Below, piece by piece: positions 25,094 to 36,343 of a stretch of 64,000 nucleotides of DNA; positions within the stretch are counted from its first letter, which is position 1; every line of letters begins with the position of its first letter. Position numbers and translations under genes: made by a program. The notes below the pieces were generated by a model. It did not search any database. It saw only the letters and a list, made by a program, of their open reading frames with translations, and was not told the DNA's origin. The DNA comes from Cryptomeria japonica (taxonomy: Eukaryota; Streptophyta; Pinopsida; Cupressales; Cupressaceae), in contig NC_081413.1 in assembly GCF_030272615.1 (NCBI RefSeq), positions 145,736,476 to 145,800,475 of the forward strand. The letters run 5' to 3'.

Positions 25094-25650
25094 ACACATG
25101 TAGTATGTGGCATACTACAAAATCTCTCTCCCCTTTTGACAACAATGGAAAACGGAATTGACATGGTTTTATCCTCCCCTTTTTCTCTACTGGATGCTTC
25201 TCCTCCTTCAACCATCATTCATTACATCTTCTCAAGTCACAACACTTGAGATGGAGGGCACAATTATCGACTGACAACAATTGCTCAACAACCAAGTGTA
25301 TATGAAAACCAGAAACACATGTATATACAAGTCTGAAACCAATTGAAGGCACATGTGTCAGTGAATACAACATACATGTATGCGACATACTACAAAATCT
25401 CTCTCCCCCTTTGACAATAATGACAAACAACACTGAGAGGTTTTTCTCTCCCCTATTTCTCTACCAAATGCTTCTCCTCCTTCAACCATCATTCATTACA
25501 TCTTCTCAAGTCACAACACTTGAGATGGAGGGCACAATTATAGATTGACACCAATTGCTCAGCAACCAGTGTATATGCAAACCGGAAATACATGTATATA
25601 CAAGTCTGAAACTGATTGAAGGCAGATGTGTTAGTGAATACAACATACTT
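25094..25650. repeat. ~279-base tandem duplication in unit 2
   Basis: The segment from catactacaaaatctctctcccc through tcaagtcacaacacttgagatggaggg and gaatacaacatacatgta occurs at about 25094-25372 and again from 25373. Unit 1 carries it once (from about 19930). The second copy matches unit 1 better at gacaataatgacaaacaacact, so the duplication may involve exchange between units. Confidence 0.75.
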
Positions 25651-26900
25651 GTCAGTTAGGCTGCATCATCTCCCCTTGATATGTAGTTATTTTGACCCCA
25701 ATTTGTTGATATCAAGTATTGAAGTTGAGACTGATACCAATTGTATCTTCTTTGATACCAAATGTAGGTTCTCTTGTGTAGGCAACTCTCCCTCTTTGCA
25801 AACAATAGTTGCAATGGTCTAGTTGTGATTTTAGTTGGATAGATATTGAAATATCTCACAACCCCAGATACAAAAAATCAAACATACCAGTACAACAATA
25901 GACACTTGCACACCCTTTGTGTCCAACAAGTCTAATACTAGTCAAAAAACATGGTTGTCAACTCCCCCCAAGTCATGCAACTCAAGTCCTCATTGTCGGT
26001 CAGGTCCAAAATCAGAGGCAAACTTCCCCTTATACTGGTTGAGTTGTGCATATGTGATCAATCTAATGATCTATCATCTCCATTATATCTACCAAATCAT
26101 ATGACATGATCCTAGATGTACACAATGCAATACAATATCATCATTATGCCATAAATAAAACTGCTTCGCCCACAAAGGATGCATGCATACATGGTCAACA
26201 ACTGGGCCACTATATGTCATTCAGGTCTTCTCCAATAACACCTGAGACATAAAATCCTCATTCCATGCTATTAGGGCTAATGCAATAATCCCAAACCTGA
26301 TTGTCTTACATAACCAGCAAGTACGTGTTAGCATACATATTGGTAACATCCTGCACATACTGGTTTCTTGTACCGATTCATCATCACTACCAGAGAACCT
26401 ACCTATAATTCTTGTCTTCTTGTTTCAATTTGTATCTAATCCCAATTGCAAATTTGCCAACCATCAACACATGGAGTAGTGATCCATCTTTCATCTGTAG
26501 GTGTTTACACAAGGCAACCACTACATACTCTTACCATCTCATTTTCTTTATTCATACCGGCAACAACTTGTTCTTCCATGTGTTCTCTTTCACTGAGGGG
26601 GTAAGTGATATGGTTAGTGTACTACTCCCCCTAAGGTCCTGCATCTCCTTTAAGCCTTAGGAGATATCACTTGTGCATTGAATGCATAGTGTTTCTCCAT
26701 GGTTGCATCTTCTTGCTTCTTCTTCCATACCTACTTGGTCTCATTCTTCTTCCCATTTTTAGTCTTGGGAGAAGGTGTTACCTTCTTTTGCTGATGGGTC
26801 CTTGCATTGTCGAATTCTACCACATGACCAGATACTTTGTTGCAGAAGAAAACAATGTTGATGCCAAATGCATATTTCGAGAACCTTCTGTCAAACTAGT
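25651..26900 (-). other. Non-coding 3' internal region of gag-only unit 2
   Basis: Colinear with 20220-21450 in unit 1, with no coding domain recognised. It may contain remnants of a second gag segment near 26680-26900, where short basic minus-strand frames (KKVTPSPKTKNGKKNE) are seen. Confidence 0.5.
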
Positions 26901-28185
26901 TAGACCATCTTCTTTTGGTCATGCCATTGTTACCTGCTACCGGAACTGATGGACCACTTGATCTTGTAGGAACAAAACCTCTTCTACTTTTGTTCCATGC
27001 AGAATTTTGTCTCTCAAATGCTCTATATCCATTTCCATGTTGAGCATAGCTGCTACACTGGTTGTCATTAGACTACAAGTTCATCCTTCTACAGTTATGG
27101 CTTTTATGGCCAAAGCCATTACACCTCCAACAAATGACATTATTGTTTCTAGGAAGAACATAGTGTCTATTCCTACACTTCATTCTGCATTAATCTTCCC
27201 TATGGCCATATCCTTTACAATAAAAATAGTAACTGAAGAAAGGGGGCACATAACTTACAAATTTAGTTTTCATGCATGAGGAGATCTTATTGGTTTAGTA
27301 TCTCTATTTCTGCTTCTTTTGGGATGGATCTTGGATTGTCCATGCTCTGCATCTCTTCCATCTGTTCTCTTTTTTTCCCACACTTTCTTTGTCTTGTGGG
27401 TGGTAGCATTTCCTTGTCTTCTACTAGTAGGGGGTCTTCTTTACTTTATTCTCATGTTCTTCCTTCTAGTGAAACTACCTTCTCCCCTCTTTCCTTTTCC
27501 TATCGGATCTATATTATTTCTCCTTCTTATAGCATCGATATTCATCCTTTATATCATGTCTTCACTGGTTGTGGTTAGATCAACTTTCTTCTGGGGAGGA
27601 TCTCTAACTGTGAAGGTCTGACCCTTGCCATTTCCATTTGAGGATACACATAGAATGTCATTGTGGGTGATATTCTTGCTATTGGAGCATTCACCAGCAC
27701 CACTTCGTAATCCTCTGGTATTCTTGGAATGTTTTTTGTTCTTCAGTATTTTGTCCAAGGCATCACTGTTGCCATCAAATCGAATTGTTACCTTGAGTTC
27801 ATCCTGACATTTCTCAAGTTCATTTCGAAGAATCTCCATTTCTCCTACTACCTGTTGATATTCTTTACCCTTTGCATCTAGCTCAGATGCTAGATCATTA
27901 CACTAGCACTCCTTGGTTTCTTCTTGTTGAGTCTTTAAGTCTGAGATACATTTATCAGTTTCTTCAAGGAATCTGATCAATTGGTTTTGTTCAACAACTG
28001 CAACATTCTTGAATAACTTGTATTCATTCCTCACTCTACTAAGTTCTTTGAGTGCACTTAGAATTTCCCCTTCAAAAGAAACTTTTGCTTCATCTTCTTC
28101 TTCACCTTCACTATCACTGCCAAACACATCTCACTTGTAGGAATGATTTGTATGATCATTCTCAAATGTGTGCCTTTCATCCTTT
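26901..28185 (-). pseudogene. Copia gag, C-terminal half, unit 2
   Basis: Better preserved than unit 1. Coiled coil on the minus strand at 28127-27903 (LKELSRVRNEYKLFKNVAVV), then 27839-27549 (FDGNSDALDKILKNKKHSK), a Lys/Arg-rich region, and an intact CCHC knuckle at 27132-27091 (CWRCNGFGHKSHNC). Gag would package element RNA. The N-terminal domain is absent because the frame joins the truncated LTR at 28185/28186. Several stops make it non-functional. Confidence 0.78.
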
Positions 28186-29777
28186 GATGTGTGCACAAAC
28201 ATCTTTGGCTCTCACTCTTATAGCCAGATTTTCCCGCCTAAATGTGACTTTGAATATTTGCACACTAGGGTTTCTGCCATCAACTAAATTTGCATCCAGT
28301 CTGATCTCTGATCATCGTGACATATCATATCCAATATCATACCATATCCTTGATTGATGTTCAACAATTAATCAATAAGCATCGCCCATCTATTTACCTT
28401 GTGAACCACATCTTCTCTCTTTTGCAATTTGTAGCATGATTTTTAGCCTTTTGTCTGATCAATCATGTGCATGATGCAGTTTCCTTCTTCCTCTTTGATT
28501 TGCAAGATCAGTCTGTACTAGATCTCTATTGTTTCCTTGATCTCAAGTTGCAATCTTATGCTTTTCTTCCTTGAGTTCTACAGTCGCCATTAAATGCTGG
28601 ACCAGTCGCCAATGACCTCACTAACACATCACACCGACCTGTGCATGCATGCCACTTCACCTCCATGTGGATAGTTCATTGGCATCCACCTTTGCTAAGT
28701 CATCTATGTCGGTCGAGACAAGATCAGTGACCAACCACACAACTAGTTCATCTACCCATTGACAAACCCTATCGGTTATACCCTAACTGGACTTCCTTCA
28801 CCCTTACACTCTGCTTCTCTTCCAGTGGAGCACCAAAACAAATCAACACACATACCAACCTACCTCATGCACATCTTCATTAGTTGGGATCCTTTTGCAT
28901 CTATACTTTGTCAGCATTACCTTTGGACATACTCACCGGTAAACACCTTGATGACATCATGTCATCAATCTTCACCAATCTCCATCTGTCTACATCTGTG
29001 GTAACACCTTTCTTCACCACTGAACCAGTTTTGCAATTATCATGTTTGTCAAGGTGACAAACATATCTTTCAATCTCTATACTGGAAACTCACCATGTCT
29101 ACTTGGTTGATTGGGTTCATATCTCTGATCTCATACACCTAAGGCAACTTAGTGTTTCACCAGTTCATCTAGTGTGAGAATTCAATCACATGCCTTTAAC
29201 TTTTTTGTCTTAGCTCAGAGGGATATGATGCATTCCATGCATAATAGGAGATAAGCTCCACTTACCATTGGGAGTGAAACCTTGTCATCTGTATCTTTCA
29301 ATGTACCAATGTGGCTTCCCTATTTGAGTAGCATATCTTCAAACATGCACATGTGAATCAGTTGGGCACATTCACTATCAGTCATCTTTGCAAGTGGTGA
29401 CTGCATTTTTATACGGTGGGGGTCTTGTTGTTTCGCTTACTGGTGGCCAGCACATACTTCACCGTTGGTGTTGATGTGATTTTGATAACATTCCCCCTCT
29501 TCATCACAATCAACAACCCAACAACCTGCTCTCTTGTTGGTTGACAACTATGCACTGCCAACATGTCACTTATCGGTCTACAATCCTTATGTCTTCAATA
29601 CAAGTCAACACTAACTTGTGTACCAGTGACTTCAATGGCCATTAAGATAGATGACACACTCTTCCTTAATGGTGACCTGCTATGCTAGATGACATCAATA
29701 TGCCAACACTGCTCATCAATCTCCCTACTGGTTGCCATCCTATACCGGTTGATATCAATGACAAGACAATACCAACA
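28186..29777 (-). repeat. Truncated LTR, unit 3, 5' end of the gag-only array
   Basis: On the minus strand it starts TGTTGGTATTG at 29777 and follows the full LTR colinearly to the position equivalent to about 18225, then stops and is followed by gag. The break differs from that of the middle LTR. Confidence 0.72.
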
Positions 29778-30355
29778 AGTTCTTCTATTTAGCAAGATGA
29801 TGATAATGTCTCAAATATTTCTTTGTGGGATGAATATTTGATAAGTGTTTCCTAATTTTTTGTGGAGTCTCATACTACAAATTTAGGAGACACACTTGAG
29901 GAGATGTCTCTCATCTTTGATGATATTTTCAACATAATTGTTGTTGCATTTTTCATTATGTTTTGAGATTGATATTTATGAGTTCCTTAATATCTTTATT
30001 TTTCATATATTTTTGTTTAGTTTCACCATGATCATTTTGTGGTTTATTCAAACTTGGAGAGTCCTACACATTATTTTGAGACACATACATGGATAATTCC
30101 TTCCTCATTTTAGTTGGAATTGAAGCCACTTCTTCCTCATCATATGGAGTTCTTTCTTCCTAAGGGAAGATTTTTTTCTTGTATGCAGGGAAGGTTCAAG
30201 AATATGAGTACCAATTCAAGGAAATATTTTTTGTGAGGAAAAATGCTGCTAGAAACGGGGACCCATTTTTAGGAGATCGGTGTCCATTATGCTTCAAGAG
30301 CACGAGCCAAAAATTCACAAATGGTGCTGCCTTATTTAAATAATGATATATTTTA
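29778..30355 (+). pseudogene. Continuation of the copia relic, then unassigned DNA
   Basis: If the array and one target-site copy are ignored, the frame ending at 17300 continues into 29778-29930 with DDDNVSNISLWDEYL and SHTTNLGDTLEEMS, interrupted by stops. I do not recognise the domain. From about 29940 no coding or repeat assignment can be made. Confidence 0.45.
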
Positions 30356-30524
30356 AATAATGAGGACCTGTTATGTCAAAAATAGGACCCCATTATTTTA
30401 AAAATCCTGCCCCAATTTGTAAAAGTAAAAAAAAAACCTACAAACTCATTCTCATGCTTTACATAATGAGCACAAGTTACATTTAAATAACGAGGACCCA
30501 TTATAGAATGGGGTCCTATTATTT
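30356..30524. repeat. Two related palindromes with GAGGACC / GGTCC arms
   Basis: 30356-30399 pairs aataatgaggacc with ggaccccattatt. 30485-30524 pairs aaataacgaggacccatt with aatggggtcctattattt across a 4-base loop. The two are diverged copies in tandem, ending 35 bases before the LTR at 30559. They may be the ends of a small inverted-repeat element. Confidence 0.6.
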
Positions 30525-30558
30525 GAAATTCCAAAACCAACCCCGCCATGTACCTTAG

Positions 30559-31252
30559 TGTATACACCTAAAAATGGTCTGAAGATAATTAATTAAATAA
30601 GCAATTATTTAATTAATTCCCCTTCCTAATTTAATTGAATTCATTAGTAATTTAATTAAATTCTCCCTTTCATATACTTATTAATAAATCTAAGGATTTA
30701 TTTAATAGGTTCATTTCAATAAGCCCCCTTTGATTAATTAATTCAAACTAATTAATCCTCCCCCCATTCAATCAATTCTTCTAATCCCCTAATTAATTAA
30801 AACAAATCAATTTATGAGTTGTTGAAAATTAATTAGTCTTGTCTTATTATTTGAATTTTTAAATTCAAATTACCCACATGCCTCCTAACTTCTAACCATC
30901 TAACCTAACCATCCCTCTAACCTACCCCATTCCACCTAGCCTTGGGTTTAACTAACCCTATACTATCTTGCACATTCTAACCTCCTTATCCTAACCTCCT
31001 ATGGTGTGGATATTGTCCCCTTGAGACACAGGGCACTTTGGCCACATGTCTCCTCTCTTGAACACTTTCCCTTTTATGAGAAAGGATACTTAATACTTGT
31101 CACCACAGAGATGACAAGTGTCCCTTCCTCCAACCTCTTCTCCAACCTCCTCCAATTTCACCCTTGATATCTTCAGACTCAATCTTGACCATTCATTCCT
31201 GCCACCTCACCCCTGGCCTTGGAATCCTATAAATATCCCCCATTTTGGAGCA
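30559..31252 (+). repeat. Truncated 5' LTR of Tat element B
   Basis: Colinear with both LTRs of element A up to cattttggagca, just after the TATA box, then diverges abruptly. The missing part corresponds to R-U5 and the primer-binding site (about 0.5 kb). Confidence 0.85.
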
Positions 31253-32009
31253 TGGAGAGTATACTTTTGTCTGTTTAGACAATCAAAAATTTTGACCTTT
31301 GAAGTGCTTCTATGTTTGAGATTTGATTACCTTTAGTGGGCTTGTCACAGTGGGAAAAAGTAATCACCCTGTGAGAACGAACCAAGTGAGTACAGCTACA
31401 CCTAATCTTTCCAACTCACTCTAAAAAATAGGATGGGATTATTTGACTTTTCTCTTTTGAGATCTCTCATATTGTATATTTAGTATGGCCTCACAGTCTC
31501 AATCATGCTTGCATGACTACTTCTTGTTTTAGTACCTTGTAGGGATATAGGCCTCAATCACACTTGCGCGACTGCAAGGGGTAATTTCAAACGGAAACCT
31601 TTACGATGAACCCTAATATAGAAGCTACCCGATTCACCTCTGAAAGGGGGATAATCTTTGTGCAAGAGAGATAGTAACTCTCCCAAGACACTTGCCATAT
31701 TGTGCCCCTATTAGAATTTGGAGTCAGATAATACGACGTTGAGAATCCATTGCGTGGGACTCAGTGGTCGTATTCTGATTAGCTATTGGGTGTGTACTTA
31801 AGTTTGCAAGCAAAGGTTTTCTCTCTCAGCCAACTTCCTTAGGATTTAGCGTGTTGTGCTTGAGATCACTTATCATATCATGTGTTTGTTGTGTTTTCAT
31901 CCCTAAAACAGAAAATCAGACATCTAAAACTAGAAAATAGAAGCAAAACATCAAACTTCATTGATCAAAAATATGTCCAAACAAAAATTTTGTCTTTATT
32001 TTGTCCTAA

Positions 32010-32175
32010 GTCATACGATTTTTCTAGTTTGTCGTACGAAAAATCTAGTTTATTGTCTGGTTTGGTGAGAATTGTTGTATGAGTCAATTTAGCAGAGGAT
32101 TTTGTGTTATCTTTTGTCGTCTGGTTCTGTGGTAAAGCTCGTATGGGTTTATGCCTTTGTCATACGATTTTTTGT
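32010..32175. repeat. CATACGA / TCGTACGA motif cluster in Tat B leader
   Basis: tcatacgatt, tcgtacgaaa, tgtatgagt, ctcgtatggg and tcatacgatt occur within 165 bases, matching the cluster at 8930-9170 in element A by position and type though not base for base. Confidence 0.55.
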
Positions 32176-32276
32176 CTCTGTCAGTCCAAAGTTGTCTTCT
32201 TGCATGTCTTTTTCAGATCTGTCATGTTTGCTTGGTCAATTTATAGTGAGCATAAACACCTGATATTTGTCATTAT

Positions 32277-32618
32277 GTGCTTAGATTGTCTTCTTGGTTT
32301 TCTTGGTCAAGTTATCATCTGTCAAATCAGATTCTAGAAATAGACACCTCAAGATTTTCGAGTATTCGCCTTCAACAAGTTCAAGATCTAAACATCTCAA
32401 AGTGCATTATCACCCTCTTTGATAAACTGATCACTCAAAGCATAGTTTCTCATCGGGATCTATCATCCTCTATCACGAAACTACAACATTTGGTCAAGAC
32501 AACCTTGTCCCACATCATAGGATATATCGTTCCTGTTAGACTTGGTTTTTTATCAAAATCATCATCATTGCACTCCAAAACTGAAGATCGAAAAACTTGC
32601 AAACTTTTAAACATTTGA
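32277..32618 (+). pseudogene. Leader ORF conserved with Tat A
   Basis: A 113-residue frame aligned with 9280-9612; the shared cores are VQDLNISKCIITLFDKL and the HI-GYIVP segment. Its domain and function are unknown, and no continuous link to the gag frame starting near 32891 is visible. Confidence 0.35.
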
Positions 32619-32890
32619 ATCATCTTTTTCATGTCATATCACTCCATCACATTTACATTAGCAGTTGATCACTTATCGAAACAACTTTTAGACAATCGAA
32701 TCCTTGCACAATATCTAACACACATGTATGCCCATTTTAACTACAACGCAGAGACAGAAAATCGTAGAAATAGAAATCAAAACATTGGAAATAACTGAAG
32801 ATCATAGAAACATGGAACCTAAAAATGAAATACAAGAAGAAGGGGAAATAATAGAACAACATCAAACAAGATCCTAAATTCGATAAATTT

Positions 32891-34608
32891 ATGGCAAAAA
32901 TATTAGAGGGAGAAAAAGAAAAATACTTCATAATGCTAGCTAAATTTGGTGCTACACTCCCCCAAGACTTTGATGTGAGAAAATTAGCACAAAAGAGAAG
33001 TGACTCTTCCCCTGGTAATGAATGACATGAGGATATTTTTGGTCTCAAATTTAATGACACATCAATTCATGACAACACAAGAACTAATGAGGAAACTTCC
33101 ATTCCCAAAAAGGACGATGTAGAAATTCTCAACCATGTCAAATCTAATGAAGACATAAGAAGGAGTCGAGATGACACAAGAAGAGATCAAGATCATACTA
33201 AAACACACACTCATGGTCATACAAGGACAAATCATGTTGATAATCCTATCACAACTCTTACACAACAAACACAAACATTGCAAACACAAATTCAAGATAT
33301 GCAGAGAGGAACTATTAGAAGATACTTTCTTCAAGAAATTTGTCCTTACCCCTTCGATAGAAATCTAAACATGATACCATTTCCTATAGGTTGTGAAACT
33401 CCTTGATATGATAAATATAATGGAAGCACTGATCCCTATGATCATATATGATAATTTGGTATGCTAAGTATGGAGTTTGCACATGAGGATACCTACTTGA
33501 TGAGATTATTTCCAAAAATCTTAAGTGGAATAGATATTGAATGGTTCTCCAAACTTCCAGCTGGAATTAGATCATTCGCAGAATTGGTGGATAAGTTTGT
33601 TTCACATTACTCTTACAACATTCAACATGAGATAACAATGCTTGATTTATGCAATACTAAACAAAAGAGTGGAGAACCTTTCATGACATTTCTACAGAGA
33701 TGGAGATGATTAGCTTCACGATATCTTTGAATGGTAGCAAAATACGAAAAAGATAGACATATTCATTGACAACCTAAATGGACAAATCAGTTATCATCTA
33801 AAAATGCAATTCCATCAAAATTTTGAAAAGATGATTGATAATGGTATCATAATGGAAGAAGCTATGGTAAAGAAGGGTGAGTTGAAGCTATACAAAGAAA
33901 GCGTTATTCCTCCTAACAACAATGTTAGTAGCAATAACAATGATAAGCCTAAATTTAGGATTAGAAATCAAAATGTCATCAATGATGGAATAGTGGATAG
34001 CAACAATGTAAAACCAAAACAACCAGTTTTCAATTTATCCACTCACTCAGTAGGAACTCAACAAAACAACAATCACCAAAAATCAACTTTCAACAATTTC
34101 TTTCGAAGGAAATTTACAAATATTGGTGAACCACTTGGGTCAGCACTGAAGGCACTTCTCACAAACAAATTGATTACTTTGCTAGAAGGAAGGAACTATG
34201 AACCTCAAGTAAAATCCTCTTGGTGGAATGATAACCATTATTGTCGAATTCCATGGAAACAAGGGACATCACATGGATAATTGTCAGTGGTTGAAACATG
34301 TCATCCAAGATTTGATTGATAATGGAGTAATAAATGTGGATGGACATATGACAAACGAATCTCATCCAACTTTTAAAACTCCACCTCCAAACTATGAGAA
34401 GGGTGAATCATCAACAACACATAATGGTAAGGGTAAAGAAAAGGTAAACTATGCTCATACATATGATAATGTAATAAATGTAATTGTAGTAGAAGAAAAA
34501 CAACATCAAGAATCTGCTCATGCTATCATAAGAAGAAAAGCTAAAGTTGTTTTGTTGGGTCGTACCACTAACATATCATGGGCTTTATTAGACCCATTGA
34601 TTATGTAG
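32891..34608 (+). pseudogene. Tat B gag
   Basis: From ATG 32891 one frame (with stops) runs to 33709. It opens LAKFGATLPQDFDVRKLAQK; near 33330 comes FDRNLNMIPFPIGCETP, then the gag core WFSKLPAGIRSFAELVDKFV and TKQKSGEPFMTFLQRWR. After a frameshift, 33804-34280 is Asn/Lys-rich. Another frameshift near 34245 cuts the zinc-knuckle-like motif FHGNKGHHMDNC, which continues at 34228-34608. Gag forms the particle. Here the protease that should follow is absent, because sequence resembling the gag-protease linker runs into RT. Confidence 0.8.
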
Positions 34609-35530
34609 ACTGGATTTCAAATTTGGTACCAGTTAGCAAGGTAACTGGGGGCATCAAAATCTGTACAGATTTTAGGGATCTCAATAAAGCATGCCCTAAA
34701 GATGATTTTCCACTGCCAAATATAGACATCATAGTTGACATGACTGCTGGATATGAGATGCTCTCATTGATGGATGGTTTCTTCAGCTATAATCAAATTC
34801 GCATTGCTCTTGAAGATCAACATAAGACTGCATTCACATGTGCTTGGGGTACTTACTACTGGAAAGTGATGCCCTTTGGTCTTAAAAATGTTGGCACAAC
34901 ATATCAAAGAGCGATGACGACAATTTTCCATGATTTCATGCATACTTTGATGGAAGACTATGTTAATGACTTATTATGCAAATCTATCACAAGAGATAGT
35001 CATCTAGCCATCCTAGGCCCAATATTTGACCGAATGGAGACCTACAAGCTTAGACTCAATCCAAAGAAGTGTATCTTTGGTGTCACAGCCAGCAAATTAC
35101 TAGGGTACATTGTTTCTCATAGAGGCATTGAAGTCGACCCTGCCAAGGTTAAAGCAATAATGGATATGCCTCCTCCTTCCAATCTTCAACAATTAAGAAG
35201 TCTGCAAGAAAGCTACAGTCAATCTGCCATTTTATAGCTCAATTGGCAGACAAATGTCATCCATTCTAGCATTTATTGCATAAAGGAGTCACTTTTAAAT
35301 GGACTGAGTAATGTCAATCAGCATTTCAAGCTCTCAAGGACTATTTGTTGTCGTCGCCTATTCTAATGCCTCCTATAGAAGGAAAACCATTTATATTGTA
35401 TATTTTTGCAACTAAAACGGCACTAGGAGTTCTCTTGGCCCAACAAGATGAGAACGGCAAAGAGCGAGCTATTTATTATATCAGTCAGACATTAGTGGGC
35501 TATGAGCTGAATTATTCACATATTGAATAG
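34578..35530 (+). pseudogene. Tat C reverse transcriptase and first RNase H
   Basis: RT motifs are readable: WISNLVPVSK, FRDLNKACPKDDFPLPNID, the SLMDGFFSYNQI motif and MPFGLKNVGTTYQRAM. The YVDD catalytic box reads YVND, with the second-last position Asn at codon 34965-34967, so the enzyme is inactive. A frameshift near 35200 precedes the connection and first RNase H (TALGVLLAQQDENGKERAIY and LNYSHIE), which ends in a TAG at 35528-35530. The N-terminal fingers and the protease are missing because the sequence starts at the B/C junction. Confidence 0.88.
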
Positions 35531-35542
35531 GCATGTTTAGCA

Positions 35543-36343
35543 GTGGTCTTTGCAACACAAAAGCTTCGACACTATATGTTACGTCATCAGACATTTCTAG
35601 TTGCAAAAATTGATCCCTTGAAATACTTGCTTAGCAGAGCAGCTTTGATAGGTCGCCTAGCAAAGTGGGTTATGATCCTCAGTGAATTTGATATTGAGTA
35701 CATGGAGCGAAAGGCAATAAAAGGACAAGTCATAGTAGATCAACTTGCAGAGGCTCCCATTTATGATGATCATCCCATGTTGACCGATTTTCTGGATGAA
35801 TCAATCTTTGCTCTTACATCTTCTAATGAATGGAAGTTATACTTTGATGGATCCCATACCAAGTTTAGATCCGAAGCAGGCATATTGTTTGTCACCCCTC
35901 AAGGTGACGCTATTCCCAAGTCCTACAGAATAACTTTTCATTGTACCAATAAAATTGCAAAGTATGAAGCACTGGTCACAGGACTCCAAGTAGCAGTCCA
36001 CTGGAACATCACTCAGTTACAAGTCTATGGAGATTCTCAGTTAGTCATCTATCAAGTCAATGATGACTACGAAACAAAAGATGAAAAGCTTATTCCCTAC
36101 AAGCATATGGTAGATTTCTTCAAGACAAAATTAACGACTATCTATTTCAGTCAAGTTCCAAGAATTCAAAACAAGTCGGCAGATGCGATGGCTACGATTG
36201 CTTCCATGTTGAATATGCCCCACAATATGGACAAATGTGAATTTTTGGTCGAATTGTTGCTTGTCCCTTCTTTTGACATTCCGACAGCAGATGTGATGTG
36301 TGTTCTTGTTGGCCCTAACTCCCCATGGTACAATGACGTCTAA
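35543..36343 (+). pseudogene. Tat C second (archaeal-like) RNase H and linker
   Basis: The same frame as the first RNase H, after one TAG. It has LRHYMLRHQTFLVAKIDPLK and LAKWVMILSEFDIEYM, then the extra RNase H with WKLYFDGSHTK, KYEALVTGL and VYGDSQLVIYQVN, whose acidic residues are intact, followed by NKSADAMATIASM. Two RNase H domains in series are a marker of the Tat lineage. Confidence 0.88.

Larger units (their letters stand above)
17301..29777 (-). mobile_element. Tandem gag-only copia LTR element (LTR-gag-LTR-gag-LTR)
   Basis: Read on the minus strand, three LTR segments (29777-28186, 25005-24203, 19834-17301) alternate with two internal regions that encode only the C-terminal half of a copia gag followed by ~1.5 kb of non-coding DNA and a GGGGGAGAT-type polypurine tract. 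No protease, integrase, RT or RNase H is present. The outer flanks are agttt (17296-17300) and agttc (29778-29782), an imperfect target-site duplication. This is the layout of terminal-repeat-with-gag elements, mobilised only in trans. Only the leftmost LTR seems full length; the other two are fused straight to gag. Confidence 0.8.
30559..34577 (+). mobile_element. 5' half of Tat element B (family A)
   Basis: Starts with the first 694 bases of a family A LTR (tgtatacacc, TATAAATA at 31228-31235), cut at about 31252. R, U5 and the primer-binding site are missing. The leader from about 31610 is closely colinear with element A (cctctgaaaggg and aagagagatagtaactctccc) and is followed by gag. Similarity to family A ends at the fusion with a different Tat family around 34560-34577. 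The 5 bases before the LTR are cttag, with no partner found. Confidence 0.8.
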
